Positions 44,465-53,898 of a stretch of DNA of 64,000 nt are shown here, in pieces. Origin of the DNA: Alteromonas sp047556435 (lineage in GTDB: Bacteria > Pseudomonadota > Gammaproteobacteria > Enterobacterales > Alteromonadaceae). Within the stretch, counting starts at the first letter, position 1, and each line of letters starts with the position of its first letter. The notes beneath the pieces are model-generated. The model ran no database searches, had not been told where the DNA came from, and saw nothing but the letters and a program-made list of their open reading frames with translations. Location of the stretch: the NCBI RefSeq assembly GCF_047556435.1, contig NZ_CP180210.1, positions 248,001-312,000 on the forward strand, given 5' to 3'. Position numbers and translations under genes: made by a program.

Positions 44465-45028
44465 ATGGCAAGCAGAGGCGTGAATAAGGTCATTCTGGTG
44501 GGCAACCTGGGAAATGATCCTGAAGTCAGGTACATGCCCAATGGCAATGCCGTCGCGAACCTTAGCCTGGCAACCAGTGAAAGCTGGAAAGACCAACAAG
44601 GGCAGGTTCAGGAACGTACAGAGTGGCACCGCCTGACTATGTACCGTCGTCTGGCTGAAGTAGCGGGTGAGTACCTGAAAAAAGGCTCACAGATTTACGT
44701 TGAAGGTAAACTGCAAACACGTAAGTGGCAGGATCAGCAAGGTCAGGACCGTTACACAACCGAAATCATTGTTGATCAGATGCAAATGCTGGGCGGCCGT
44801 GAAGGCGGTGGTAGTAATGCCGGTGGTGGCGGTGGCTATCAGCAGCGCCCACAGGGTAACCAGGGCGGCTACAGCAATCAGGGTGGTGGTCAGCAAGGAG
44901 GTTACGGCAACCAGGGTGGCCCACAAGGCAATCCACAGGGCGGTCGACCGCAAAGCGGCAATCAGCAGCCTAAGCAACCGCCAATGGCTGAGCCTGACTT
45001 TGACTTTGACGATGATATTCCGTTCTAA
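44465..45028 (+). CDS. ssb: Single-stranded DNA-binding protein
   Basis: A 187-residue SSB: OB fold about residues 1-110 (GVNKVILVGNLGNDPEVRY, WKDQQGQVQERTEWHRL), then a Gly/Gln-rich flexible linker of GNQGG-type repeats and the acidic tip DFDDDIPF that recruits repair proteins. It protects single-stranded DNA in replication and repair. GGAG precedes the ATG; a possible -10 TATACT lies at 44366-44371. It is a core gene standing between sugar loci; in Vibrio and Shewanella it is next to the msh genes, which here begin 17 kb away. Confidence 0.97.
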   Translation: MASRGVNKVILVGNLGNDPEVRYMPNGNAVANLSLATSESWKDQQGQVQERTEWHRLTMYRRLAEVAGEYLKKGSQIYVEGKLQTRKWQDQQGQDRYTTEIIVDQMQMLGGREGGGSNAGGGGGYQQRPQGNQGGYSNQGGGQQGGYGNQGGPQGNPQGGRPQSGNQQPKQPPMAEPDFDFDDDIPF

Positions 45029-45043
45029 AACACAGCTTTTCTC

Positions 45044-45069
45044 AAAACCCGGCTTTTGCCGGGTTTTTT
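45044..45069 (+). terminator. Terminator of ssb
   Basis: AAAACCCGGC / GCCGGGTTTTTT with four-base loop, 15 bases after the ssb stop. Confidence 0.9.
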
Positions 45070-45164
45070 GTTTCTGTCGCCGGTCAGGGCGAATGTTTTT
45101 TGCAGACTCAAGTTCTTTGCGGTTATAGCCCTGAGTATGTAATTGGTAAGAAAATCAGCCCATA

Positions 45165-45192
45165 AAAAAACAGAGCCACAAGGCTCTGTTTT
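45165..45192 (-). terminator. Terminator of lacZ
   Basis: Minus-strand stem AAAACAGAGCC / GGCTCTGTTTT with a four-base loop and T run, about 20 bases beyond the lacZ stop. Confidence 0.88.
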
Positions 45193-45212
45193 AATCTATG
45201 ACGTGAGGTATT

Positions 45213-48200
45213 TTACTTACCCGGCGTCAGCGTGAAGCTATAAAAGTAATCACGCCAGGGCAGGGTGTACTTAAACAATGGTGGTGTCATCCATGAATCC
45301 GTGCCAGCAACGCCGCGTTGCTTGTAGTCGATATTCACGTACAGGTTTTCGGTTACCGGAATATCGTGCGGGTGCGTGCCGGGCTTAGTAAACGTATCGT
45401 ATTCGGTAAGATCGTGATACTCGGCGTTAAACCCAATAAACGGCGCACCTTCGAACGTCAGCGATGTCGCATTGTCGCCACTGAATGTTACGTCATACAC
45501 ATCACTGCGGTGGCCGTTTTCCTGTGGCCGTACATAATCATGACCCAGTGTCTCAATGGGCATTTGATATCGGCCAAAATGCGCTGAGCGCTTTCTGTCC
45601 CAGTAGCTTTCATGCGGGCCGCGGCCAAACCATTCAACGTCATCATAGCCGCCTTTGAGTACCAGTCGCTGACCTAACCGCGGCAGCGCAGGGTAGAAGT
45701 GGTTAGGTGCAGCAAGAAAAGCCACATCCACTTTCACACTACCGTCCTGAGCAAACTGATAGGTTGTCTGATAACGCGCTTCTACCGGCTTGAGGAAATG
45801 TTCAGTGAACAACACCGTGCCGTTGGCGTTTTGTTTAACGTCAAAGGCGGTAAGCTCTGCGTGTTCATGGATATTGAACCAGACTTTGGCTTTTTCCGGG
45901 AAGCCTTCACCGAAGTCATTATCCGTTGGAGCCCGCCAGAACCAGGGCACAACAGGTTCTGCTAACACGTTGCCGCCGTCCACGTTTAACTCAGATAACC
46001 AGCCGGTATCTTTATTAAACACATAGCGATTATTACCCGCTGCGACTGTCATTGTGCTGTCAGTCTGAGAGAACGCATTGTCACAAATACTCTTCCGAGC
46101 CTCTGCCTTGGCGGTATATGGCAACATAAACTGGTTGGTTGCTACCGTTTCCCCTTTCACAATGCCAAAGCTGTCTTTGGTCGCCTGAATGTTAACGGTG
46201 AGATGGTAGCGGTTGCCTGCAATCAGTTTTTTGCTATCAATTGGCAGCGTAAGTTGCTCTGAGGTACGGGGGCCTGCCGATAATGCTATCGCGTTGCCTT
46301 GCTGCACAGGGTTGCCATTTTCCAGTAATGTCCACACCAGTTCGCGATCAGACAGGTCAGTGAAAAAGCGGCGGTTGAACACAGTAACTTCACCACTTTC
46401 AGGCGCGTCGGTGGTGACTTCGATATCCTGATACACTTGCTTAACTTCATGTGCATGGGGGTGAAGTTCACGGGTGGCCGTCAACACGCCGTTGGCAGAA
46501 AAGTTACCGTCATGCTGCACGCCTTCGGGCTCGAAGTCGCCGCCATAGCCCTGATACGTCGTGCCGTCCTCAGTGGTCGCCGTGATGGTCTGGTCTACCC
46601 AGTCCCAGATAAAGCCGCCCTGCAGCGAGTCGTGCTTGCGGATGAGATCCCAGTAATCGCCAAGGTTACCTACCGAGTTGCCCATGGCGTGTTCGTACTC
46701 ACACAAAATCATGGGACGGTCGCTGCCGAGTTCCACAAAATGCTCCATCAGCGGGATAGTGGCATACATCTGGGCATACATATCGGTATGCGGGCGCATT
46801 TGCGCCTGTTCAGACATTACGGGTAATGAACTGCGCTCTTTTAGCCAGTGGTACAGATTTTCGGTATTCGGGCCATCACCAGTTTCGTTACCATAAGACA
46901 GAATAACCACCGATGCATGATTTTTGCTGGCCTCGTACATATTGCGTACGCGATCCACGTAGGCCTCTTTCCATTCTGGCTGCGATACCATGTGTTTCGC
47001 CTGCTCATAGAAATGCCCCTGGTTGGCCACACCAATACCGTGTGATTCAATATTGGCTTCGTCTACCATGTACATGCCTACTTCATCAGCAAGGGCATAC
47101 CAATAAGGATTGTTAGGGTAATGGGAATTACGCACGGCATTAATATTCAGGCTTTTCATCAGTGCCATGTCTTCGCGCATGGATTCAGGCGTAATCACGT
47201 GACCGGTTTCCGGGCTGTGCTCATGGCGGTTCACGCCTTTAAACAACACCGGCTTGCCATTAATGAGCACATTGCCATCTTTTAATTCGCTGCGACGGAA
47301 GCCCGCACGCAGCCAGACTACCTGACTGGTTTTGCCATCGGCACCGGTAAGCGTAATTCGAAGCGGGTAAAGTGTCGGGGATTCTTCATTCCAGGCTTCA
47401 ACATCTGCCACGTCGTGGGTGAAGGTGGTTGCCTGAGCAAGCGACTGGGTTTCTTCCCAGACAGTGTCTCCTGACGGAGAGAATAACGTGGCCTGCAGTT
47501 CAGCACCGCTTTTTGTCGCGTTTGCGCCTGTCACATTCAGGGTTAACAGCCCGTTCTGGTAGCTGTCATCCAGTGTCGCGTTAGCGTGAATATCGGCGAT
47601 ATGTGTTTTCGGCGTGCGATAAAGATAAACATCACGCTCGATGCCATTTAGGCGCCACATGTCCTGAAGCTCAAGGATAGAGCCGTCCGACCAGCGGTAC
47701 ACTTCAAAGGCGATGGTATTGTCGCCGGTAGTAACAAATTCGGTAACGTCAAACTCCGCCGCCGTTTTGCTGTCCTGCGAATAGCCAACATACTGACCAT
47801 TTACCCAAATTTTGATCGCTGATTTCACCGCGCCGATGTAAAGCACCACGCGGTCGTCATTCCAGCCTTCCGGTAACGTGATGGTTTTACGATAGCGGCC
47901 GGTTTTGTTGTTCTCGCCGGGAATCTCGCCCAGCTCCTGCTTATCGGTCCAGTCGGCCCACATATTCACGTAATTGGCAAAGTGGTAGCCCTGCATCTCC
48001 CAGTTGCCAGGAACCTGAATGGCACCCCATTCGCTGGCATCATAATCTGGCTGGGTAAAGCTTTCGTCAGTGTTCAATGCATCGGGGAGCAACGTGAACT
48101 GCCATTCGCCGTTCAGACTGAAATAATCGCTACTCTCCCAAGGCAAATACTGAAACTCGCCCGGATCTTTCGAAAAGGCATAAAAGTGAGAGCGGGGCGG

Positions 48201-48335
48201 GAGACGATTTTCTGACAACACGCCGACATCGTTCCAGTAAGGCTTAGACATGGAGGTCTCCTTTGCAAGGGCGGGAGTAGAGACTCCCGAGAAAAAAGTA
48301 ATAAGCAGCAGCGCACGCAACAGGTGGCATTTCAT
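45213..48335 (-). CDS. Periplasmic beta-galactosidase, GH2
   Basis: A 1040-residue GH2 enzyme of LacZ architecture but with a signal peptide (LLLITFFSGVSTPALA-KE), so it is exported. Sugar-binding, Ig-like, TIM barrel and C-terminal bgal_small_N domains are all present; the acid/base Glu lies in LSYGNETGDG and the nucleophile Glu in ILCEYEHAMGNS. It hydrolyses beta-galactosides such as lactose or galactan fragments to galactose, which the SSS transporter would then import. AAGGA precedes the ATG. A LacI-type operator lies at 48384, about 50 bp upstream. Divergent from the secreted hydrolase gene. Confidence 0.94.
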   Translation of the reverse strand: MKCHLLRALLLITFFSGVSTPALAKETSMSKPYWNDVGVLSENRLPPRSHFYAFSKDPGEFQYLPWESSDYFSLNGEWQFTLLPDALNTDESFTQPDYDASEWGAIQVPGNWEMQGYHFANYVNMWADWTDKQELGEIPGENNKTGRYRKTITLPEGWNDDRVVLYIGAVKSAIKIWVNGQYVGYSQDSKTAAEFDVTEFVTTGDNTIAFEVYRWSDGSILELQDMWRLNGIERDVYLYRTPKTHIADIHANATLDDSYQNGLLTLNVTGANATKSGAELQATLFSPSGDTVWEETQSLAQATTFTHDVADVEAWNEESPTLYPLRITLTGADGKTSQVVWLRAGFRRSELKDGNVLINGKPVLFKGVNRHEHSPETGHVITPESMREDMALMKSLNINAVRNSHYPNNPYWYALADEVGMYMVDEANIESHGIGVANQGHFYEQAKHMVSQPEWKEAYVDRVRNMYEASKNHASVVILSYGNETGDGPNTENLYHWLKERSSLPVMSEQAQMRPHTDMYAQMYATIPLMEHFVELGSDRPMILCEYEHAMGNSVGNLGDYWDLIRKHDSLQGGFIWDWVDQTITATTEDGTTYQGYGGDFEPEGVQHDGNFSANGVLTATRELHPHAHEVKQVYQDIEVTTDAPESGEVTVFNRRFFTDLSDRELVWTLLENGNPVQQGNAIALSAGPRTSEQLTLPIDSKKLIAGNRYHLTVNIQATKDSFGIVKGETVATNQFMLPYTAKAEARKSICDNAFSQTDSTMTVAAGNNRYVFNKDTGWLSELNVDGGNVLAEPVVPWFWRAPTDNDFGEGFPEKAKVWFNIHEHAELTAFDVKQNANGTVLFTEHFLKPVEARYQTTYQFAQDGSVKVDVAFLAAPNHFYPALPRLGQRLVLKGGYDDVEWFGRGPHESYWDRKRSAHFGRYQMPIETLGHDYVRPQENGHRSDVYDVTFSGDNATSLTFEGAPFIGFNAEYHDLTEYDTFTKPGTHPHDIPVTENLYVNIDYKQRGVAGTDSWMTPPLFKYTLPWRDYFYSFTLTPGK

Positions 48336-48383
48336 AGTAGTCCTTATTTATGTGACTGCATCGTTATATTGATGTTAACATGG

Positions 48384-48396
48384 GTAAAACGTTTAC
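48384..48396. promoter_or_regulatory. LacI-type operator upstream of lacZ
   Basis: GTAAAACGTTTAC, a near-palindrome on a CG centre, 49-61 bp before the lacZ start on the minus strand. Confidence 0.55.
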
Positions 48397-48511
48397 AAAA
48401 TAGTTTTATTGGCCTCTTCGTCCTGTATTTATTGCTAGCTGTCATTGCATTGTTGTCGCCAATAATTGTTAATTTATAGGGAAAAGTGGCAGTAGTCCTT
48501 TTTAGAATAAT

Positions 48512-48527
48512 GGTTAATCGTTTAACC
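48512..48527. promoter_or_regulatory. LacI-type operator upstream of the secreted alpha/beta hydrolase
   Basis: GGTTAATCGTTTAACC, fifteen of sixteen bases of the inferred full palindrome, 30 bp before the hydrolase start. Confidence 0.6.
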
Positions 48528-48556
48528 TTGCTGGTGTGTTATAAGGAACTTGTATA

Positions 48557-49867
48557 ATGAAAATGAAAAAGTGCCTGTCAGCGTTATCGTTGCTGTTAAC
48601 GCTGAATGCGGTAATTAGCAGTACGATGGCAGCTGAAGTTTTGCCACAATCGTTGTATTTACCGATAAGCAACGAGGTATTACCGGAGTTGAGTGCAGCC
48701 GGTACATTTTCCGTAGGTGTGAAAACCATTGATGTAAATATCGGTAAACAACCGCTGGATCTGGCAGGAAATACAGCGCAACGACATTTGAAGCTTCAAG
48801 TGTGGTACCCGGCACAGGCAACGACAAATCAAGCCATATACGAAAACCAGACGCGCTCAGGAAAGCCCTTTGCATTACAGGGGAATGCTTACCGGGATGC
48901 GGAAATCGCGTCCTCGGAAACGTCTTATCCTGTCGTGATCCTGTCGCACGGTTATACTGGCTACCGTACGATTATGTACTATCTGGGTGAACATCTGGCA
49001 TCACACGGCTATGTTGTGGCTGGCATCGATCATACCGGATCAACCAATGCCGATATCGATATGAAAAACGCTCCCTACGCGGGATTTCCAGGCACCTTAC
49101 TTAACCGCTCGCGGGATCAGCAACAGGCACTGAATGCCGTCCAAAATCATCCGGCTTTTCGTGATGCAGTCGCCAAAGACGCCGCAGGGTTAATCGGTTA
49201 CTCCATGGGGGGCTTTGGTGCAGTCAATACGGTGGGGGGCTGTTTCGACTTCAGCGAGGCTGCCGTAAAACGACTTACCGGGATGGATGCGCCAGAAGCC
49301 GTAAAAGCGGTACGTGCACAACTTAATACCTGTGCGGCAGGTATGCAGACATCTGATGATACCGACCCGCGCTGGAAAGCCATGGTAGCGATGGCACCCT
49401 GGGGCGGCCAGTTTCCGGTTTTTGACAAAGCGGCGATGGAGAAAATTCAGGTTCCGACCCTCTATGTTGGGGGGGAATATGATGACATTTCAGGTTATCA
49501 GGGGATCCGGTGGTTATATGAAAACACTACCGGTACGCCGGCGTATTTACTTACCATCAATAACGCCAGACATAACATCGCGCCTCACCCTGCACCGATG
49601 GAAGCGATGGCGTCAGAGCTGGATTTGGGCCACTACTATGAGCCCGCCTGGCGGACGCAGTCATTGAATGAAATCAATAAGCACTTTGCTCTGGCAATGA
49701 TGAACTGTTACGTGAAAGCGCGTCGCGATGACTGTGAGTATCTGAGCGTACGTGGCTCCAGTGCGCAATCACCTGTAGACGGTGAAGTACCCGCGCCATG
49801 GAAAGGCTTTGATAACCGCTACGCATTAGGTTTGACAATCGAAGCAAACGCACAGGCTGAAAAATAA
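48557..49867 (+). CDS. Secreted alpha/beta hydrolase (dienelactone hydrolase / PAF-acetylhydrolase-like)
   Basis: A 436-residue serine hydrolase with signal peptide (VISSTMA-AE). Fold marks are YPVVILSHGYTGYR (oxyanion), nucleophile elbow GLIGYSMGGFG, the acid in VGGEYDDISGY and a histidine in NNARHNIAP. Conserved pairs of cysteines (VGGCFDF, LNTCAAG, MNCYV, DDCEYL) suit a periplasmic protein. The class includes esterases acting on acylated small molecules. Its operator at 48512 and its divergence from lacZ suggest that it belongs to the galactoside regulon, perhaps removing ester groups from galactosides; the substrate is unknown. AAGGAA precedes the ATG. Confidence 0.83.
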   Translation: MKMKKCLSALSLLLTLNAVISSTMAAEVLPQSLYLPISNEVLPELSAAGTFSVGVKTIDVNIGKQPLDLAGNTAQRHLKLQVWYPAQATTNQAIYENQTRSGKPFALQGNAYRDAEIASSETSYPVVILSHGYTGYRTIMYYLGEHLASHGYVVAGIDHTGSTNADIDMKNAPYAGFPGTLLNRSRDQQQALNAVQNHPAFRDAVAKDAAGLIGYSMGGFGAVNTVGGCFDFSEAAVKRLTGMDAPEAVKAVRAQLNTCAAGMQTSDDTDPRWKAMVAMAPWGGQFPVFDKAAMEKIQVPTLYVGGEYDDISGYQGIRWLYENTTGTPAYLLTINNARHNIAPHPAPMEAMASELDLGHYYEPAWRTQSLNEINKHFALAMMNCYVKARRDDCEYLSVRGSSAQSPVDGEVPAPWKGFDNRYALGLTIEANAQAEK

Positions 49868-49886
49868 AGCGGGCAACCTTTTGATA

Positions 49887-49914
49887 CCAACGGCCGGTAA
49901 GTCCCGGCCGTTGG
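49887..49914. terminator. Bidirectional hairpin between convergent genes
   Basis: Perfect 11-bp stem CCAACGGCCGG / CCGGCCGTTGG with six-base loop; no T run. It lies between the hydrolase and alpha-galactosidase ends. Confidence 0.65.
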
Positions 49915-49949
49915 CAGCTGTCTGAGGGGTAGCGTCAGGCCAGCCACAA

Positions 49950-52079
49950 TCAGGCTTCTTCGAGTTTAAAGACCAGTGAGGTTTGCGGGAACAGCACCGG
50001 TAACTGCACACCGATTTTTGTCAGAACTTCCCCTGTGAATACCTCACCTTCTATTTTACTTAGTACAGAGGGTGAGTACTCTTTGATTTCGGTAGGCCAG
50101 ATACGTGTCAGTCTATAGCTTTTTTCCTTCGCCAGCCCGGTGAAGCGATACTTACCCGGTGTCGTTCTGACGGTCTCCTTCACACTGTTATAGGCGAATA
50201 ACGCCTGAGATTTATTCTGTGCCACCACGCCGAAATTAATATTCAGCCCATCGTCATCAAAGCGGAAGAGATCGCCGCTATGGATCAGCGTACGATGCTG
50301 TTTATAAATGGCGAACGCATCACTTAGCACCTGACGTTCATGCGGGGTCAGCTCGCGAGGGTCCATTTCCATACCCATATGACCAAACATCGCCACAGCA
50401 GCACGCATCTCAATGGAAATGCGACGGCCTGTGATATGGCAGTCACGAGGGCCGACGTGCGCACCCATCACTTCCGGTGGAAAGAAGAAACTAAAACCGC
50501 GCTGAATGCTGAGCCTGTCTAATGCGTCGTTGGAATCAGACGTCCAGAAACGATCAGTGTGTTGCAGAATGCCTAGGTCGATACGTCCGCCGCCTGAACA
50601 ACAGCTTTCTATCTCCAGTTGCGGATGTGCCTGCTTAACCCGGTCAATGAGTGTGTAAAGTGCTCGGGTTTGCTGATGCATAGCAGGGCGTCCTGCAAGG
50701 TTACCCGGATGATTCACATCCCGGTTCATATCCCACTTGATATAGGTGATATCCGGATACGTTTTCATCACGTCATCGATTTGCGAGAACAAATATTCCA
50801 CTACTTCAGGATTAGTTAAATCAAGCACATACTGATTTCTGAAAGGAACCTGAGGTTGCGAATCTACAGCCAGCGCCCATTCAGGATGGGCACGATACAG
50901 GTCGCTGTCCGGGTTTACCATCTCGGGTTCAAACCAGATGCCAAATTCCATTCCCTGCGACAGTACATGGTCAATCAGCGGCTGCAGGCCATTCGGGTAG
51001 ACATCTTTATCGACCTGCCAGTCACCCAGCCCTGCTTTGTCGGAACGCCGCCCTTTAAACCAGCCGTCGTCAAGAACAAAACGCTCAACGCCCAGCGGCG
51101 CCACATTACTGGCCAACTCCATTAAGGTTTCCGGCTTGTGATCGAAATAGATCCCCTCCCAGGTGTTGTAGTGAATTGGTCTGGGTTTGCTGTCAGGAGT
51201 ATGATTTAAAACATTGGCACGCACATAATGGTGGAACTGGCGAGAAAGGTGGCTGAAACCTTCATCACTGAAGCCAACATAGAGTGTGGGTGACGTGTAG
51301 GACTGGTTTTTGCCAAGAACCACTTCCCCGGGTAGCAACAGCTCGCCCGCCTGCGCATAAGCGCGGCCGTCCGCCATCAGTTCTACTCGTGAACGGTGAT
51401 TGGCGCTGCTGCCAAGATGAAAACCATAACAGCTGCCATGCTGCTCAGCGGTGTGAGCGGCGTAAGTAACAAAACCCGGAAAGGTATCATGAGAGGTTTT
51501 GCCGCGGCGGTTTTCACGTACGTAACTGCCCATGAAAATATCGTGATCCTGGGTCTGAAACTCACTGGACCAGCGTCCTTCGAACGCCCTGAGTTTAGTC
51601 ATATCGTCAGCCAGTGGCAGCGTGGCGGAGGCCAGCCAGTTTAGCTGGACAGCCTCGTCGTGTTTGTTAACTACGCTGGTAGTGAACGTGGCAAGTTGGG
51701 CGTATTCATCCAGAGTGATGGTATGAATAAGCTCCAGTGAACGAGTGATATCTTCACAATGTAAGACCAGTTTGTCTGCACTACGGTCAATAGTTGTCAG
51801 GGTAAATCCGGCTGCCCATTGATCGCTGCTACCGCTTAGCTCTATGCCTGGTGCACCGGTGAAGCCTTCACCATACGTCGGCGTGAGTGACAACGGCGGT
51901 TCTGCGGCCGGCGAACATTTCGCTTCCTGACGGGTAGATAGCAGCGCAATCATCGCGGCACTCTCGTCATCGTGCAGTTTACTTCCGTAATAAAGCAGCG
52001 CCGGAGACTGACCCCGGCAATCAATGATCAGGCTGGTAGAACGGTTGTGTAAGCTGACAAATTCAGGAACTCTGGACAT
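49950..52079 (-). CDS. Alpha-galactosidase, GH36
   Basis: A 709-residue GH36 enzyme without signal peptide, so cytoplasmic. N-terminal beta-supersandwich, then a TIM barrel with nucleophile Asp450 in YIKWDMNRD, ESCCSGGGRIDLG (substrate loop) and the acid/base motif WTSDSNDA; FVLDDGWF and IWFEPEMV are typical. It releases alpha-galactose from melibiose/raffinose-type oligosaccharides. I placed the start at 52079 (GAGG upstream) rather than four codons earlier. Downstream of an SSS transporter on the same strand (152-bp gap), which probably supplies it with alpha-galactosides. Confidence 0.94.
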   Translation of the reverse strand: MSRVPEFVSLHNRSTSLIIDCRGQSPALLYYGSKLHDDESAAMIALLSTRQEAKCSPAAEPPLSLTPTYGEGFTGAPGIELSGSSDQWAAGFTLTTIDRSADKLVLHCEDITRSLELIHTITLDEYAQLATFTTSVVNKHDEAVQLNWLASATLPLADDMTKLRAFEGRWSSEFQTQDHDIFMGSYVRENRRGKTSHDTFPGFVTYAAHTAEQHGSCYGFHLGSSANHRSRVELMADGRAYAQAGELLLPGEVVLGKNQSYTSPTLYVGFSDEGFSHLSRQFHHYVRANVLNHTPDSKPRPIHYNTWEGIYFDHKPETLMELASNVAPLGVERFVLDDGWFKGRRSDKAGLGDWQVDKDVYPNGLQPLIDHVLSQGMEFGIWFEPEMVNPDSDLYRAHPEWALAVDSQPQVPFRNQYVLDLTNPEVVEYLFSQIDDVMKTYPDITYIKWDMNRDVNHPGNLAGRPAMHQQTRALYTLIDRVKQAHPQLEIESCCSGGGRIDLGILQHTDRFWTSDSNDALDRLSIQRGFSFFFPPEVMGAHVGPRDCHITGRRISIEMRAAVAMFGHMGMEMDPRELTPHERQVLSDAFAIYKQHRTLIHSGDLFRFDDDGLNINFGVVAQNKSQALFAYNSVKETVRTTPGKYRFTGLAKEKSYRLTRIWPTEIKEYSPSVLSKIEGEVFTGEVLTKIGVQLPVLFPQTSLVFKLEEA

Positions 52080-52231
52080 GAAAGACCTCAATCTTTCCGC
52101 GCCGTCGAAACGATATTCTGAAAGCTGTTTTCGGCAGCGCGGAGGTGAAAAGTTTACTTGTGATAGCAGGGGGTATGGTATTCAACACGCCCTGCGACAT
52201 TATAATGAAAACGCGATTCTCTGGTGGCTGC

Positions 52232-53668
52232 TTAGTCGACCAGTCGACCCCGCCACTGTGCACGTTGCCTGAAGGCCAGCCGGTTGGTACCCAGCGCCAC
52301 GGCAATGCATGAGAGCAGAGTAACGAGCATCAGGTGAATATAGTGCAGATCAAACGGGGCATAGACAAAACTGAAGAAAGCGTAAAGTAAAACGCCAAAG
52401 ATAACCGCAATGATGCCTGCATAAGGATTGACGTTGTTAAACAGCAAACCCACGATAAAAATAGACAATATCGGCATGCTTAACAGGCCGTATAGTTGCT
52501 GCAGCAGGTTGATAATACTTTCTGCCTGCGCATATACCGGTACCATCAGCAGTGATACTACGGTGAGTATAGCGGTAACGATGCCACCCAGACGTGCCAC
52601 TTTCGGCGACTTGTCAATATAGGCTTCGTGGATATCGCACACATACAGGGCTGTCGCCGAGTTCAGGTTACTGTTGTAGGTGGTAAGTACCGCTGCCGCC
52701 AGGGCCGCAGCAAACACACCGGAAAGCCAGTCCGGTAGCACGTCACCAACCAGAGTGCCGTAGGCAGCATCATTAATGTCGCCGTAGAGTTTGTAAGAAA
52801 TAATACCCGGCACAACGATAATTGACGGCACAATAATAAAACGGATAATCGCTGCGGCGTAGACACCTTTTTGCGCCTCTTTAACATTCGGGGCGGCCAT
52901 CGCACGCTGCGTTATGGTCTGGTTGGTACTCCAGTAAAAGGTTTGAATAAAGATCATGCCGGTGAGCAGGGTGTGCCATGGAAGCGGTGAGTCATTATCA
53001 CCAATAAGGGTAAGCCGGTCGGCAGGAATGCCTGAGAAATCAAAATCGATAGCGAATAAGGCCAGAATCACCACAACGATGGCCATTACCAGCAGCAATA
53101 CGCCCGAGTAGGTATCTGATACTGCAACGGCGCGTAGCCCGCCAAATATAGCGTATAAGGCGCCAATCAGGGCAAAAGCGATTGCTACTGACATCAAAGG
53201 GATATCCAGACCAAACATGTTGATCATAAACAGTGAGCCCGAATAGATAACAGAAGGCATAAAGATCAGGCTGTTTCCAAGAAAGAAAAGCAGGCCAATC
53301 AGGGCGCGAATATGTTTATTCTGGTAGCGCTTTTCGAGTAATTCGGTGGTGGTGGTACAGCCGTAGTGGTAATACACAGGAAGAAAAATTTTTGCCAGAA
53401 TGATAAGCCCGATTACTGCCGCAAACTCCCACCACGCCAGCAAAGCCATCTGATTACCGTTCATGCCTACTAGTTGGTCGGTACTGAGGTTCGTCAATGT
53501 GATGGAGCCGGCAACGAAGATCCACGTAAGACCGCCACCAGCGAGGAAATATTCTTTATTCTCACTGGCTTTGCTGTGGCCGTGTCCGCGACATTTCAGA
53601 TAAGTCAGCAGGCCGATGAATGCAGTGATGATGACAAAAACGAGGATCTGAATATAACTACCTGACAC
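52232..53668 (-). CDS. SSS-family sodium:solute symporter (galactoside, inferred)
   Basis: A 478-residue symporter with thirteen or so hydrophobic segments, of the YidK-like branch of SLC5: KEYFLAGGGLTWIFVAGSITLTNLSTDQLVGMNG, the WSTNQTITQR helix and TTYNSNLNSATALYVCDI. GTG start behind AGGAG. It lies between the second TonB receptor and the alpha-galactosidase, all on the minus strand, giving an outer membrane, inner membrane and hydrolase series. Third SSS gene in the window; sequence differs clearly from those at 32184 and 42661. Confidence 0.9.
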   Translation of the reverse strand: MSGSYIQILVFVIITAFIGLLTYLKCRGHGHSKASENKEYFLAGGGLTWIFVAGSITLTNLSTDQLVGMNGNQMALLAWWEFAAVIGLIILAKIFLPVYYHYGCTTTTELLEKRYQNKHIRALIGLLFFLGNSLIFMPSVIYSGSLFMINMFGLDIPLMSVAIAFALIGALYAIFGGLRAVAVSDTYSGVLLLVMAIVVVILALFAIDFDFSGIPADRLTLIGDNDSPLPWHTLLTGMIFIQTFYWSTNQTITQRAMAAPNVKEAQKGVYAAAIIRFIIVPSIIVVPGIISYKLYGDINDAAYGTLVGDVLPDWLSGVFAAALAAAVLTTYNSNLNSATALYVCDIHEAYIDKSPKVARLGGIVTAILTVVSLLMVPVYAQAESIINLLQQLYGLLSMPILSIFIVGLLFNNVNPYAGIIAVIFGVLLYAFFSFVYAPFDLHYIHLMLVTLLSCIAVALGTNRLAFRQRAQWRGRLVD

Positions 53669-53715
53669 ACAGTACTCCTGGATAAAAACACGAAAGGAGG
53701 CATCTGCCCCCCGTC

Positions 53716-53840
53716 TGCCAACATGTTATTTCTGTGCGGTCCATCAAAGCCGGTTACCCGGCAGGGTGCAGCAGTATGCATGTTTTACTACACGTGCTGC
53801 CTGTAGTCACAAATGACGCGGTACAGCCGCCATGTTGGCA
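53716..53840. repeat. 10-bp inverted repeat in the leader of the symporter gene
   Basis: TGCCAACATG at 53716-53725 and its exact complement CATGTTGGCA at 53831-53840, in the 230-bp gap between the TonB receptor and the symporter. It could be operator arms or chance; role unknown. Confidence 0.3.
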
Positions 53841-53866
53841 ATAATGAGTAAATTTAAATTACAGAA

Positions 53867-53890
53867 AAAGGGAGCATCACGCTCCCCTAA
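53867..53890 (-). terminator. Terminator of the second TonB receptor
   Basis: Minus-strand stem GGGAGC / GCTCCC, five-base loop, then TTTTT, directly after the receptor stop. The downstream symporter therefore needs read-through or its own promoter. Confidence 0.8.
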
Positions 53891-53898
53891 TTTTTCGT

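Noticed and set aside
44820..44960. Short G/C-rich repeats in the ssb gene
   Set aside because: They encode the usual Gly/Gln-rich SSB linker and are not a separate repeat element.
32184..53668. The three SSS transporters as recent duplicates
   Set aside because: They share only family motifs; the N-termini, lengths (542, 520, 478) and motif details differ too much for recent duplication.
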